Shown here one piece after another: positions 17,684 to 26,391 of a DNA stretch of 64,000 bases. The notes under the pieces were generated by a model, which saw only the letters and a program-made list of their open reading frames with translations, ran no database searches and had not been told where the DNA came from. How positions within the stretch are numbered: position 1 is the stretch's first letter; each line of letters starts with the position of its first letter. Source of the stretch: Microcoleus vaginatus WJT46-NPBG5 (GTDB lineage: Bacteria; Cyanobacteriota; Cyanobacteriia; Cyanobacteriales; Oscillatoriaceae); the NCBI GenBank assembly GCA_019359355.1, contig JAHHHM010000014.1:1-64000 (forward strand), in the 5' to 3' direction. The position numbers were made by a program, and so were the translations under genes.

Positions 17684-18646
17684 ATGGCAAAGTTTGGATA
17701 TCACGCTTCTCACGAACAGTTTAAACCCAGCGCTCTGCTAGAGTGGGCGCAAATGGCTCAGCAAGCCGGCTTCACTGCTGCTTTATCCTCCGACCATTTC
17801 CATCCCTGGAGTGAGGCACAAGGAGAAAGCGGTTTTGCTTGGTCTTGGCTGGGTGCGGCAATGCAGGCAACATCCCTTTCTTTTGGGGTGGTTTGCGCCC
17901 CTGGACAGCGCTATCACCCAGCTATTATCGCCCAAGCTGCGGCAACCTTGGCTGAGATGTTCCCGGATCGCTTTTGGGTAGCCCTCGGTAGTGGGCAGGC
18001 GCTGAATGAACAAATCACCGGCACGCTATGGCCGGCTAAATCGGAACGCAATGCCCGTCTGAAAGAATGTATTGAAATCATTCGCGCTTTATGGGCCGGC
18101 GAAACGGTAACCCATCACGGGCGAGTTTGCGTTGAAGAAGCCAAACTTTACACGCGCCCCCAGACGCCACCGCGCATCATTGGCGCAGCAGTTACACCTC
18201 AGACGGCTGAGTGGTTTGGCGGTTTTGCCGATGGACTCATCACTACCTCTCGTCCACCGGAAAAGCTGCGGCAAGTTGTAGAAGCCTTTCACCGAGGCGG
18301 CGGAGAGGGCAAACCGATGTATCTGAAGGTGCAACTTTCTTACGCGCAAGATGAGGCGACGGCAAGGGCTGAAGCGCACGAACAGTGGCGCAATAACATT
18401 TTTGAAAATATCTTGCTGACAGAACTGCGGACACCGGCACAGTTTGATGCTGCCGGCCAGTTTGTCCAGCCGGAGGAACTAGAGGAACACGTCAGAATCT
18501 CAGCAGATCCCCAGCAGCATATTGACTGGCTTCAGAAAGATTTGGAACTAGGATTTAGCGAGTTAATTCTGCACAATGTCAACCGGCAGCAGCAGCAATT
18601 TATTGAAGTTTTTGGGGAAAAAGTGCTGCCGGTGCTTTGCCGCTAA
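17684..18646 (+). CDS. LLM-class flavin-dependent oxidoreductase
   Basis: A 320-residue TIM-barrel flavoprotein of the luciferase-like monooxygenase superfamily. It resembles the branch annotated as non-F420 flavinoid oxidoreductase (TIGR03885 type) in organisms lacking F420. Typical segments are the N-terminal FGYHASHEQF, the SSDHFHPW loop, GVVCAPGQRYHPAIIAQAAATL and FWVALGSGQALNE. The flavin is probably FMN. No partner reductase is adjacent and the substrate is unknown. Confidence 0.8.
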   Translation: MAKFGYHASHEQFKPSALLEWAQMAQQAGFTAALSSDHFHPWSEAQGESGFAWSWLGAAMQATSLSFGVVCAPGQRYHPAIIAQAAATLAEMFPDRFWVALGSGQALNEQITGTLWPAKSERNARLKECIEIIRALWAGETVTHHGRVCVEEAKLYTRPQTPPRIIGAAVTPQTAEWFGGFADGLITTSRPPEKLRQVVEAFHRGGGEGKPMYLKVQLSYAQDEATARAEAHEQWRNNIFENILLTELRTPAQFDAAGQFVQPEELEEHVRISADPQQHIDWLQKDLELGFSELILHNVNRQQQQFIEVFGEKVLPVLCR

Positions 18647-18724
18647 TGTCAGCCCTCCTACCACGACTTAGAGAAAGCCGTTCAGGTGAATGGTGAAGAG
18701 GAAGATTAGATACTTCTACGGAAG

Positions 18725-21214
18725 TCAGAATGTATTTCTTGAAAGTTCAATATTCTTCTGTACCTGTTCAAGTTCCTGACGCTTCTGGGATATCCAAGCT
18801 TTGTCAGCCTCACGTTGTTCCCATGTTTCTTTGTGAGTTTTTTCCTGCTGCTCTAGGAGGTTTTCATAGAAAGATATTGCTTTAGCAATGATTTCCTCAG
18901 CTTGTTCAACTTTTCCATCAAAAGATGAACCAATGATTTTGTTGATATTTTCAAAAGTATTTCCTAAATATTCAGCAAATTTTTCGCGGCCTACCTCAAT
19001 TACTTTAGCTTTTATTTCTGAGTTATTCCCAAGGAAATTTGCCAACCCACCACCAACTAAACTTCCTAATCCAGCTAAACCCAGCTCTCCTAAAATACCT
19101 ATAGCAGCTAAGTAATTTTTTTCTTCACCGTAAAATATCCAACCATAAAATATCCAATTAGGAGATAAGGCATTAACTTGTTGAGTGAGTTCTTCAATGT
19201 CAGACTTAATTGCTGTTAGCTCTTGTCTTATTTTGTTAACAAAGGTTTCCAAATTGGGTATTAAAATAGCTTGCTTAAGTTGATTTTCTATCCAATCATC
19301 TAGTTCTGTTTTTAAATCTTTACCATACTGAATAGCATAGTCTAGAATTAACTCGTCTCTGCTCAGAATTGCATTATGTTCTGAAGACCAATGTTTTGCT
19401 TTTTCCGCTATACGCTCGCCCAATCCTTCTACCCACATATCCCAAGATGTATTAACTTCCTCAATTACTTCATCTACTAATTGATTTGCTAAAAGGCGAA
19501 TTCTGATATCACGACCACTGGCTTCTCCAATCTGTTCTAGAATTCTACATTGATCTGCTTCAGAAAGGCTTATTTTGCCGTCTAAAATCTCCTCGGCTTG
19601 ATGTAGACCATCAAAACTTGACTGGATTAAATCATTGATTTTAGTAACAGATTGCTTGATTTCTAGAGAGCCACGCTCAATGGTCAGAAATTTCTCAATA
19701 GACTGGGTGAAGCTCTCAAATGATTTCTGATACTCATCTTCAATCCCCTTCAAAATCGCGTTGAGTGATGATTGAGCAGAGATAAAGTGGACACGGTTTT
19801 CACCTGCAACAATAGGATTTTGACCCTGTACAAATCTGTTGATCCGCTGTTGCACTTGCTCTCGGCCCTTTTCTGTACGCACTAAATCCATGAAATTGCC
19901 GACTACAAAAATATTGTTAGCAGGTTTATCATGAACGCCCCCATTTAGCTGAGATTTCAAGTCTTGGAGCAAGTCGCGTTCTCCCTGAGTTAGAGAGCGT
20001 GAGGCATTCGTCAGAAAAATAACTGCATCAATATCCTTAAGTAGTTTTTGAGTAATCGCTGTGCGGTTCGGGTGTTCGTTCAATCCTGGAGAATCGATAA
20101 TTTCTACACCACTGCTGCATAAATCAAAATTAGGATGCTCAAAAACAATCTCATCAATCTCAGACTCTGCCAGTTCATCACTGAGATTACCTAGCGCTGC
20201 TTCTTCTGGAATCGCAGCCTTTTCTTGATACTGCTCAAATGGAATCTCCTCTTCCCGTCCGTTTCGATAGCGACAGACTACCCGCTTTTGCGTTCCATAT
20301 TTCAGGACTGTCACCGTACCACTACAGGGAATTTCTCTCACAGGTTGGATTTCTTGACCCAGCAAAGCATTTAGTAACGTTGATTTGCCTTGGCTAAACT
20401 CCCCTATCACTGCCAGTCGAAACCTCTGAGATTGTAATTTTCGAGAGACTTTGCCTATTTCTTCGGTTAGAGTTTCAGGCAGGAAACCACGAGTCGCACA
20501 GTCTTGAATGATTTGCAAAACTTGATAACAAAAATTGTCTAATTGCTGCTTATGTTTTTGGAACTCTTTCAACTGTTCATAAGACAAGTTTCGTTGCTGT
20601 TGAGTCCCTTGGTATTCGGGTTTAGTAGGTAGAGCCGCTAGAATGTCGCTTGCTGCCTTAACAAAAATAGTATCCAGCTCATGAAATCGAGCTGGAGCGA
20701 GTAAAGACTGCACTTCATTCAAAGCTGCTGACTCCACAGTTCCTTGATGCGTGAAGCTAGCTTCTAAACCGGCTAGATGTCGTGGGTTAATTCCTAGCTG
20801 ATTGGCAATTATCTCCAAATACTTCTTCTCGCGGGCGTCCATTTCCCCATCGGCTGCTGACATTTCATAGCCAAAGCTTATCAGTAACAGTCTCTCCGAT
20901 TCTGAAAGTGGAGCCGTCAACGTTTGCAAATCATTCAGTTTTTTGTAAACCTGATTCTGTCTGATTCCCTTAGTCATTAGCTGCGCCAACTGACGCACAT
21001 TACCCTCTGAGGGAATGAATCTATTAATAGTTTTCTGCCAGCGCTGCTTCTCCTCATCTGTCACAGTGCCATCCGTTAACATTACTCTTAGCAGAACGGT
21101 TATCAAAGCTGCCAGAAATATTACGGGAGGAGTGAGATCCTGCTTCCGGATCTTTTGCCCAGTAATGCGCGACAACAGCTCAACAGCTTCAGAACCAACT
21201 AGCGCAGTATCCAT
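18725..21214 (-). CDS. TerB-dynamin fusion GTPase
   Basis: An 829-residue bacterial dynamin-like protein with a TerB-like N-terminal region. Residues 30-150 show TerB-type acidic helices (MLTDGTVTDEEKQRW; SAADGEMDAREKKYLEIIAN). The GTPase domain has G1 GEFSQGKST (271-279), switch-I threonines in CSGTVTVL (297-304) and G3 DSPG (374-377). The G4 position reads NFMD (440-443) rather than NKxD. Long helical stalk segments follow, then a hydrophobic paddle (702-729, rich in Gly/Leu) expected to insert in membrane, and a C-terminal coiled coil. WIFYG is repeated directly at 687-696. It is divergently arranged with the gene at 21353. Such proteins remodel or protect membranes, some in phage defence; the role here is unproven. 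Confidence 0.85.
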   Translation of the reverse strand: MDTALVGSEAVELLSRITGQKIRKQDLTPPVIFLAALITVLLRVMLTDGTVTDEEKQRWQKTINRFIPSEGNVRQLAQLMTKGIRQNQVYKKLNDLQTLTAPLSESERLLLISFGYEMSAADGEMDAREKKYLEIIANQLGINPRHLAGLEASFTHQGTVESAALNEVQSLLAPARFHELDTIFVKAASDILAALPTKPEYQGTQQQRNLSYEQLKEFQKHKQQLDNFCYQVLQIIQDCATRGFLPETLTEEIGKVSRKLQSQRFRLAVIGEFSQGKSTLLNALLGQEIQPVREIPCSGTVTVLKYGTQKRVVCRYRNGREEEIPFEQYQEKAAIPEEAALGNLSDELAESEIDEIVFEHPNFDLCSSGVEIIDSPGLNEHPNRTAITQKLLKDIDAVIFLTNASRSLTQGERDLLQDLKSQLNGGVHDKPANNIFVVGNFMDLVRTEKGREQVQQRINRFVQGQNPIVAGENRVHFISAQSSLNAILKGIEDEYQKSFESFTQSIEKFLTIERGSLEIKQSVTKINDLIQSSFDGLHQAEEILDGKISLSEADQCRILEQIGEASGRDIRIRLLANQLVDEVIEEVNTSWDMWVEGLGERIAEKAKHWSSEHNAILSRDELILDYAIQYGKDLKTELDDWIENQLKQAILIPNLETFVNKIRQELTAIKSDIEELTQQVNALSPNWIFYGWIFYGEEKNYLAAIGILGELGLAGLGSLVGGGLANFLGNNSEIKAKVIEVGREKFAEYLGNTFENINKIIGSSFDGKVEQAEEIIAKAISFYENLLEQQEKTHKETWEQREADKAWISQKRQELEQVQKNIELSRNTF

Positions 21215-21352
21215 AATGTTTAGGAGCCAATCAAGTTAAATCTAGTATGCCTAGCTTCAGCCCCAAGTGACCAAGATACCGAAAAACACAGTGGCTTCCC
21301 CTAATCAGACAAGCTAAGCTCCAAGCAAGTTGCTTCTCAAAAAGGCTCTAAT
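21215..21352. promoter_or_regulatory. Shared divergent promoter region
   Basis: The 138 bp between the two divergent ATGs of the dynamin-like gene and its neighbour must contain both promoters. No clear operator palindrome or canonical -10/-35 pair was identified by eye. Confidence 0.35.
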
Positions 21353-22735
21353 ATGCTGTTTCAGTTTGCTCCTGCTGTCCAAGCTGCTATCAACGCCGGT
21401 AAGTACGTACAAGTCTTTACATCCGCAGGAGTCCCGATAGGTATGGCAAGAGATCCAGTTACCGGACAATTCGCTGCCCATGCCATCGGTGCTGTAGTCA
21501 ACAACAGCCCTCTATCACCCCTAGTTGCTGCGTCTCAGTTCGCTACGAGTGGGGCACAGATGTATCAAATGCACAGAGGATTTCAAGCTGTCCAGGCGGG
21601 TTTGCAAACTATCCAAACAAGCTTGGGAGTGCTGCAAGCCACTACAGCCCTGATTGGTGTAGGTACAGTAGCAGTGGGAGCCTTGGCAGCGGTAAACCTC
21701 TACCAGACACTGAGACTGAGAAAAGAAGTTGGACAACTAAGGTTGGAAGTCAAGGAAGGCTTCATTGACCTAAAAAAAGCTCTGAAAGATCAGGGGGCAG
21801 AAATTCTTCAGCGGCTTGACGAGGTCGCTCAAGATGTTGAGTTTAGACAGCATCGCACCCTTCTAGTTCAGGCTTATGGGCGTTTCCTGGAAGCGACTAA
21901 GCTGCTCAAAACAGCTATGTTATGCCAAGACTTGAGTGTCAGAAACGCTACCTTGGCAAATGCACAGCTAATTTTAGCAGAAGCTTTAGCAGACTATAAC
22001 AATCCTCTTTTATCAGAAACTTGTGTGGCTGGGCAACTCCGTAGACTGGAATGCGCTTGGGCAATTGACCAGACAATTACTCTAACCTATCAATTGCAAA
22101 ATGAGCCTGTTGCTGTGAGAGATCGCCTCTCCCATCTTCAAGATAAAATCCGTCAAGATTCCCTCACTTTAATAGACCGTTGTGAAACTGAAGATGAGCT
22201 AGATTTTCTCTTCCCTGAACTCACGCGGATTCACGATCACGATTTAGCTGTATTAGAATCTTGGCAAAATCAGGTGGATTGGATGCGAACGCTCCCCCCA
22301 TCTGAATTAGAACTACTTCAAAGCGCTGACTTCAGCAACTCAGAAGTCACAGTTGACTCAGAAGCATTTACGAATACAGCCACTTTGGCAGTACCCCCAG
22401 AACAATTACTTTATGAGAATTTGAAGCAAAAGTCACACTTTTATTCGCTGGGTAGTCAGCTTGTATTTCTCATGCAACCCACTGTACGTCGAGAGCTTGA
22501 AGCTTACATCAGTGAGCAAGCTGCAAAGGCTGGTTGTAAAACATTGGTTCCCACTAATTTACAAAAAGCCTCCGACCTAGCTGTTGCTAATCTCTATTGG
22601 TATTTCATAGTTGGAGATGAATCTCTACCTGCGACTAACGTGTATACCAATAAAGCAACCTTTGACGAATTTCGGAGGGCGGTTTGTCGAAAGAAGCCGA
22701 TGCAACTATTGGCCAACTCGTTCGCACAAGTTTAA
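21353..22735 (+). CDS. Membrane/coiled-coil protein beside the dynamin-like gene
   Basis: A 460-residue protein of no family I recognise. Residues 1-60 hold a hydrophobic-beta segment (YVQVFTSAGVPIGMARDPVTG). Residues about 88-115 form a Gly/Ala-rich membrane segment (TALIGVGTVAVGALAAVNLY). A charged helical stretch follows (RLRKEVGQLRLEVKEGFIDL and onward to about 170), likely coiled coil, then a largely helical C-terminal domain. The layout, membrane anchor plus coiled coil beside a membrane-active GTPase, suggests a functional partner, but this is inference from adjacency only. Confidence 0.7.
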   Translation: MLFQFAPAVQAAINAGKYVQVFTSAGVPIGMARDPVTGQFAAHAIGAVVNNSPLSPLVAASQFATSGAQMYQMHRGFQAVQAGLQTIQTSLGVLQATTALIGVGTVAVGALAAVNLYQTLRLRKEVGQLRLEVKEGFIDLKKALKDQGAEILQRLDEVAQDVEFRQHRTLLVQAYGRFLEATKLLKTAMLCQDLSVRNATLANAQLILAEALADYNNPLLSETCVAGQLRRLECAWAIDQTITLTYQLQNEPVAVRDRLSHLQDKIRQDSLTLIDRCETEDELDFLFPELTRIHDHDLAVLESWQNQVDWMRTLPPSELELLQSADFSNSEVTVDSEAFTNTATLAVPPEQLLYENLKQKSHFYSLGSQLVFLMQPTVRRELEAYISEQAAKAGCKTLVPTNLQKASDLAVANLYWYFIVGDESLPATNVYTNKATFDEFRRAVCRKKPMQLLANSFAQV

Positions 22736-22825
22736 CCGCCCAGGCAACGTTTCTAACAACCCGGGCTAGAGCTTTTCATTCAACATTGAGTTAATGCTTT
22801 AGTTAGGGTTAATTAACTGCCGATA

Positions 22826-23092
22826 TTAATCATCTGCGGTTCCATCTTCTTGCTGCTCATCCTCCTCAGTGCCGGCAGGCTGCTCCTCTTCCTGCCCAGT
22901 TTCTTCGTCTTGTTCGTCTTGTTCGTCTTCTTCAGACTCAGCCGAGTAAGGATTTCCTATAACTTCACGGTTATCAGCATTGGCAGATTCTGCTTTGGCA
23001 GGACTGTCCATGCCAACACTCACGATCCCTAGGAAAACGGCACTTAAGAGACTAAATATGGTAATTTTTTTGAAATTTGTTTCCCAAAACAT
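22826..23092 (-). CDS. Acidic small exported protein
   Basis: An 88-residue protein with a typical Sec signal peptide (NFKKITIFSLLSAVFLGIVS then SPAKAESA, cleavage probably after AKA near residue 34). The mature half is extremely acidic and low in complexity (EEDEQDEQDEETGQEEEQ and similar). It could bind cations or be a periplasmic spacer. An AAGGA ribosome site lies about 10 bases upstream. No family is recognised. Confidence 0.6.
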   Translation of the reverse strand: MFWETNFKKITIFSLLSAVFLGIVSVGMDSPAKAESANADNREVIGNPYSAESEEDEQDEQDEETGQEEEQPAGTEEDEQQEDGTADD

Positions 23093-23368
23093 TGCGTAAC
23101 ATCCTTAAAAAATAGACTTTCGATGCTTATATTCTTCATCACTGCCTTCAAGGAGTTCACCTGTCAAAGGTTGTTAATCAGTGTCTATCGCCTAGAGGGG
23201 AATTTTCTCTTGAGATTTACACAGGATATTCCTACAGGTAGATGATAAGTAAGTTTCCTTAAATAAGTCGTTTCTCTCTCACCTTCATCTGTAAAACATC
23301 CTGCCGGCCTCATATTCTTTAACGAGGGGTATGTATATTTAAGTATCTGCTAAAAAAGCATTGCCATT

Positions 23369-23956
23369 TTAGCGCCGGCCCGCTTCTGCCTGTTGTTCCG
23401 CATCGGTTGCTTCTTGCGGACGAATTTGCTCTTGCAACGCCCAGAGGCTTACGAGTGCTGCCACCCCAGCCCCAAGGGTGTCCATGATCAAGTCACCGAT
23501 TGTGTCATCAATGCTATTAATTAAGGCTGTTACCCACTCAAATATTTCCCAGATTGCACCAATGGCAATTCCGAAACTGGTGATCGTCAGGAGGTAGAGA
23601 AGCCGGTGATTACGAAACACGGTCAGCATCGGATTATAAACCAAAAAACTCAACGCTAAAGTGATAGAAAACGTTGTAAAAGCATGGGTTATTTCGTCAT
23701 AAGGCCCTGGCTGGTAAAATAAACCCCAAACCCATCCCCCTGCATTGAGTAGCGCTGCGACAACAAACAGAAAATCGAACAAGGTTGGGAGCCGATCATC
23801 CATGACGACAAACGCAAGTGAAGCGCCAAGGAAGCCGGCTAAGATGAGTACCCCCATCCAGTTTGCTTGCGTTACGGATACGACAATGGCGATTGCCAGA
23901 AGAAACTGTCCTACCCATGCCGCTATTCGATAACCCTGCCAATTGGTACTACTCAT
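23369..23956 (-). CDS. DUF2238-like membrane protein
   Basis: A 195-residue integral membrane protein with about five or six transmembrane segments. The hallmark polar segments between helices are PGPYDEITHAFTTF, GAIWEIFEW and DDTIGDLIMDTLGA, as in DUF2238/YjdF-type proteins of unknown function. The C-terminus is charged. It stands alone, with gaps of about 275 bp and 100 bp on either side. Confidence 0.75.
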   Translation of the reverse strand: MSSTNWQGYRIAAWVGQFLLAIAIVVSVTQANWMGVLILAGFLGASLAFVVMDDRLPTLFDFLFVVAALLNAGGWVWGLFYQPGPYDEITHAFTTFSITLALSFLVYNPMLTVFRNHRLLYLLTITSFGIAIGAIWEIFEWVTALINSIDDTIGDLIMDTLGAGVAALVSLWALQEQIRPQEATDAEQQAEAGRR

Positions 23957-24056
23957 CGCTCACTCCATTAAGGATTTTTCAGATTGCTAGCTAATTGCTA
24001 TTTGAAGAAATTTAGAGGTCAATTACTTACTATTATCAGCCTTGAACAACTGCGAA

Positions 24057-24968
24057 TTAAGGATGAATTGTCCCATCCGACATCACGGTTCCGTGAAGTT
24101 TCGCGTTGCTCAAATTGGTCTGTTCCAGGTTAGCCTCAATGAGATTTGCTTCCTCAAGATTAGCTTTGCTGAGGTTAGCGCCTCGAAGATTTGCTCCTCT
24201 TAAATCTGCCCCTGCTAAATTCGCTTTGCTGAGGTTAGCGCCTCGAAAATTTGCCCCTCTTAAATCTGCCCCGGCTAAATTTGCTTTGCTGCAATTTGTC
24301 CATCTGAAATCAGCCTTATAAAGATCAGCCAAACTCAGGTTAGCCCCAAACAGATATGCGCTACTGAGATGCGCCTCAATCAGATTTGCTTTTTGCAGAT
24401 CAGCTTTATAAAGATGGGAATCAATTAATTCTGCTTCATGCAGGTTGGCATTGCTAAGGTTGGCATGGCTGAGGTTTGCTGCAATCAACTTAGCGCAGCT
24501 AAGGTTCGTCCTATGAAGCTGAGCATCACTGAGATCGGCGCTGCTGAGGTTCGCCCCTCTGAGGTTGGTTGCGATTAGGTTAGCATGAGTCAGATCGGCA
24601 CTAATAAAGTTAGCTTCTGTAAGATCCGCGCCAACAAAGTTAGCATTTGTCAGATCCGCCCGCGTGAAATTCGCTTTAATCAAGCTAGCAATGCTGAGGT
24701 TGGCTTCAATAAGACAAGCATCAATCAATTCCGCTTCGTAGAGGTTGGCGCTTGTCAAATTCGCATGGCACAGATCCGCTGCAATAAGTTTGGTTTTGCA
24801 CAGATCAGCTCCTCTGAAGTTAACGCCGCGCAGGTTGGCACCTCTGAGGTTAGTATTGCTGAGGTTCACTTCGCTCAGATCGGGTTCTAAGTCTGGGTTT
24901 TTCGTTCTCCATTCAATCCATCTCACCGCACCTTTCTCCAGTAGTGCGAGATGTTCTAGGTTTGCCAT
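24057..24968 (-). CDS. Pentapeptide-repeat protein
   Basis: A 303-residue protein composed of about 48 A(N/D)LXX repeats from residue 35 to 290, preceded by a short helical N-terminus (MANLEHLALLEKGAVRWIEW). It would form a quadrilateral right-handed beta helix about 12 coils long. It is cytoplasmic (no signal peptide) and intact, unlike the copy at 116-833. Function unknown; some pentapeptide proteins mimic DNA or form structural rods. It lies 90 bp downstream of ccmP on the same strand. Confidence 0.9.
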   Translation of the reverse strand: MANLEHLALLEKGAVRWIEWRTKNPDLEPDLSEVNLSNTNLRGANLRGVNFRGADLCKTKLIAADLCHANLTSANLYEAELIDACLIEANLSIASLIKANFTRADLTNANFVGADLTEANFISADLTHANLIATNLRGANLSSADLSDAQLHRTNLSCAKLIAANLSHANLSNANLHEAELIDSHLYKADLQKANLIEAHLSSAYLFGANLSLADLYKADFRWTNCSKANLAGADLRGANFRGANLSKANLAGADLRGANLRGANLSKANLEEANLIEANLEQTNLSNAKLHGTVMSDGTIHP

Positions 24969-25058
24969 CTAAAGTTTCCTTTGCTTTAAATCCAGCAGTG
25001 CCAACAAAGACTTTAACAAGTCGTGATCCCAAAAATTTACGCTTACCTGAGAGGTTGC

Positions 25059-25697
25059 TTATTCGTTTCCACCGGCAGGATTTTCCCGCCCAACCACATT
25101 TTCAATCGCTGCCACCGCTGCGCGAGAACCAGCAAGAATATCCCGTTCCTCTCCACCCAAATAGAGGCGTCCAAAACTGCCCACCGCTTGAATTTCCAAG
25201 ATATTAATCAAGGCGGCTTTTTCGGCTTCATTCGCGGCTAGGGCAGCATAAGCTGCCGGCTGCACTTCTAAGACATAAAGTGTTTGCCCTGCTAAAATCA
25301 TCTGTCCGCGTCTCGTGCGGTTAATCAGTTGGGTTTGGTGGGCATCAATGTTACGGATAATTTGACTGGAAACGATCCGGGGTTTCAGGCAGTCCCTTGC
25401 ACTAACTCCCAAGGCGTCCAGAATCGCTTTGCCGGCAGTCCGGGTGTCCCCTTGCCGGCTGGAATGAATTTCTAAAAGCCCATAAAGTCGTTCCACAACC
25501 TGCACCCCAGGACGTACCGAGGTGGCTTTCAGTGCAATATCGGTAATGCGGTTAATTTCAATGCCGGGTGAGATTTCAATCCACAAGGACGTATCACCAG
25601 GCAAAGGCAGGAAACCCAGCGCAACTGTCCCCATATAAGCCGCGTGCTGAGGCTGCAAGCTGTCTAAAAATACATAACTGCGAAGTTCTATACCCAA
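25059..25697 (-). CDS. ccmP: Carboxysome shell protein CcmP (tandem BMC domains)
   Basis: A 212-residue protein with two BMC-type domains, matching the cyanobacterial CcmP family from memory (N-terminus [20 protein letters not shown]; later [37 protein letters not shown] and [15 protein letters not shown]). CcmP trimers form pseudohexameric tiles that stack and have a gated central pore in the beta-carboxysome shell. As in other cyanobacteria it lies away from the main ccmKLMNO cluster, none of which is in this window. Confidence 0.9.
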   Translation of the reverse strand: MGIELRSYVFLDSLQPQHAAYMGTVALGFLPLPGDTSLWIEISPGIEINRITDIALKATSVRPGVQVVERLYGLLEIHSSRQGDTRTAGKAILDALGVSARDCLKPRIVSSQIIRNIDAHQTQLINRTRRGQMILAGQTLYVLEVQPAAYAALAANEAEKAALINILEIQAVGSFGRLYLGGEERDILAGSRAAVAAIENVVGRENPAGGNE

Positions 25698-26391
25698 GCT
25701 CTAAATCTCCGTACAGGGGCCAACCTGATTCAACGTGCAACATCTGAGTTTACCCTAGAGCTATTGCAAAAATCTTAAAAACCCCCACAAAAGGCGCATC
25801 CGACTGTCAATGCTATCTGCTATAGGCTAAGTTCTTCACCAAATTCGAGTAGAGCGATGGGATAGAAATAAGGTGCTTACCCACTTTATTGCTGCCAAGG
25901 GAATGAATTTCCCTTATGATGCTCAACCGCTGTTTCAACTTGAGCTTCAACAACTGTCCATCAAGGGATATAGCAATCCTAAATCTCACGAAAGATTTTC
26001 TTGTCGTGCGTTCGCGTTGCGGGCAAGATGCCCGCACTTCAATTTTTTACAATTCAAATAGGATTGCTATATTACCTTTGACTTAGCAACTTAGCTGACC
26101 AAGCAGATTCTTTTTAAGAAACCAGGCAAATGCAGCTTACACTGAAAAAAAGTTTGGATTAAACTTCCTGGGAATTTCCCATCCCACTCAAGTAATCCTA
26201 AATAGGTTGTCAGATTTCTAGCGGGCTAGAGTCCGTCACTCTACAAATTTTTTCCCGTGATGAACATTATATCTATTGCAAAAAAAGAAAATTGGGTTAA
26301 ATCAAACGACATAAGCTAATATATTAACTTGGTTGGATGCCCTAGTCTAACTTTTTTTATCCTTAATAAGGCTTAACTATAACCGAGAAGT
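25698..26391. other. Intergenic region with a MITE and possible gene debris
   Basis: About 690 bp between ccmP and the beta-lactamase gene. It contains the MITE at 25968-26072. Just before it, the plus strand at about 25845-25967 reads as protein-like sequence (KVLTHFIAAKGMNFPYDAQ, FQLELQQLSIKG) without a start, perhaps a gene fragment interrupted by the MITE. The 26100-26391 part is AT-rich and probably carries the beta-lactamase promoter. Confidence 0.4.
25968..26072. mobile_element. 105-bp MITE-like element
   Basis: The terminal inverted repeats are perfect over 14 bp: ATATAGCAATCCTA on the left (25968-25981) and TAGGATTGCTATAT on the right (26059-26072). An internal palindrome sits at 26018-26036, with arms TGCGGGCA and TGCCCGCA around AGA. 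Non-coding, compact and symmetrical, it has the form of a miniature inverted-repeat transposable element; ends of the ATAGCAATCCTA type are known among dispersed cyanobacterial repeats. No transposase is present. Confidence 0.75.
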
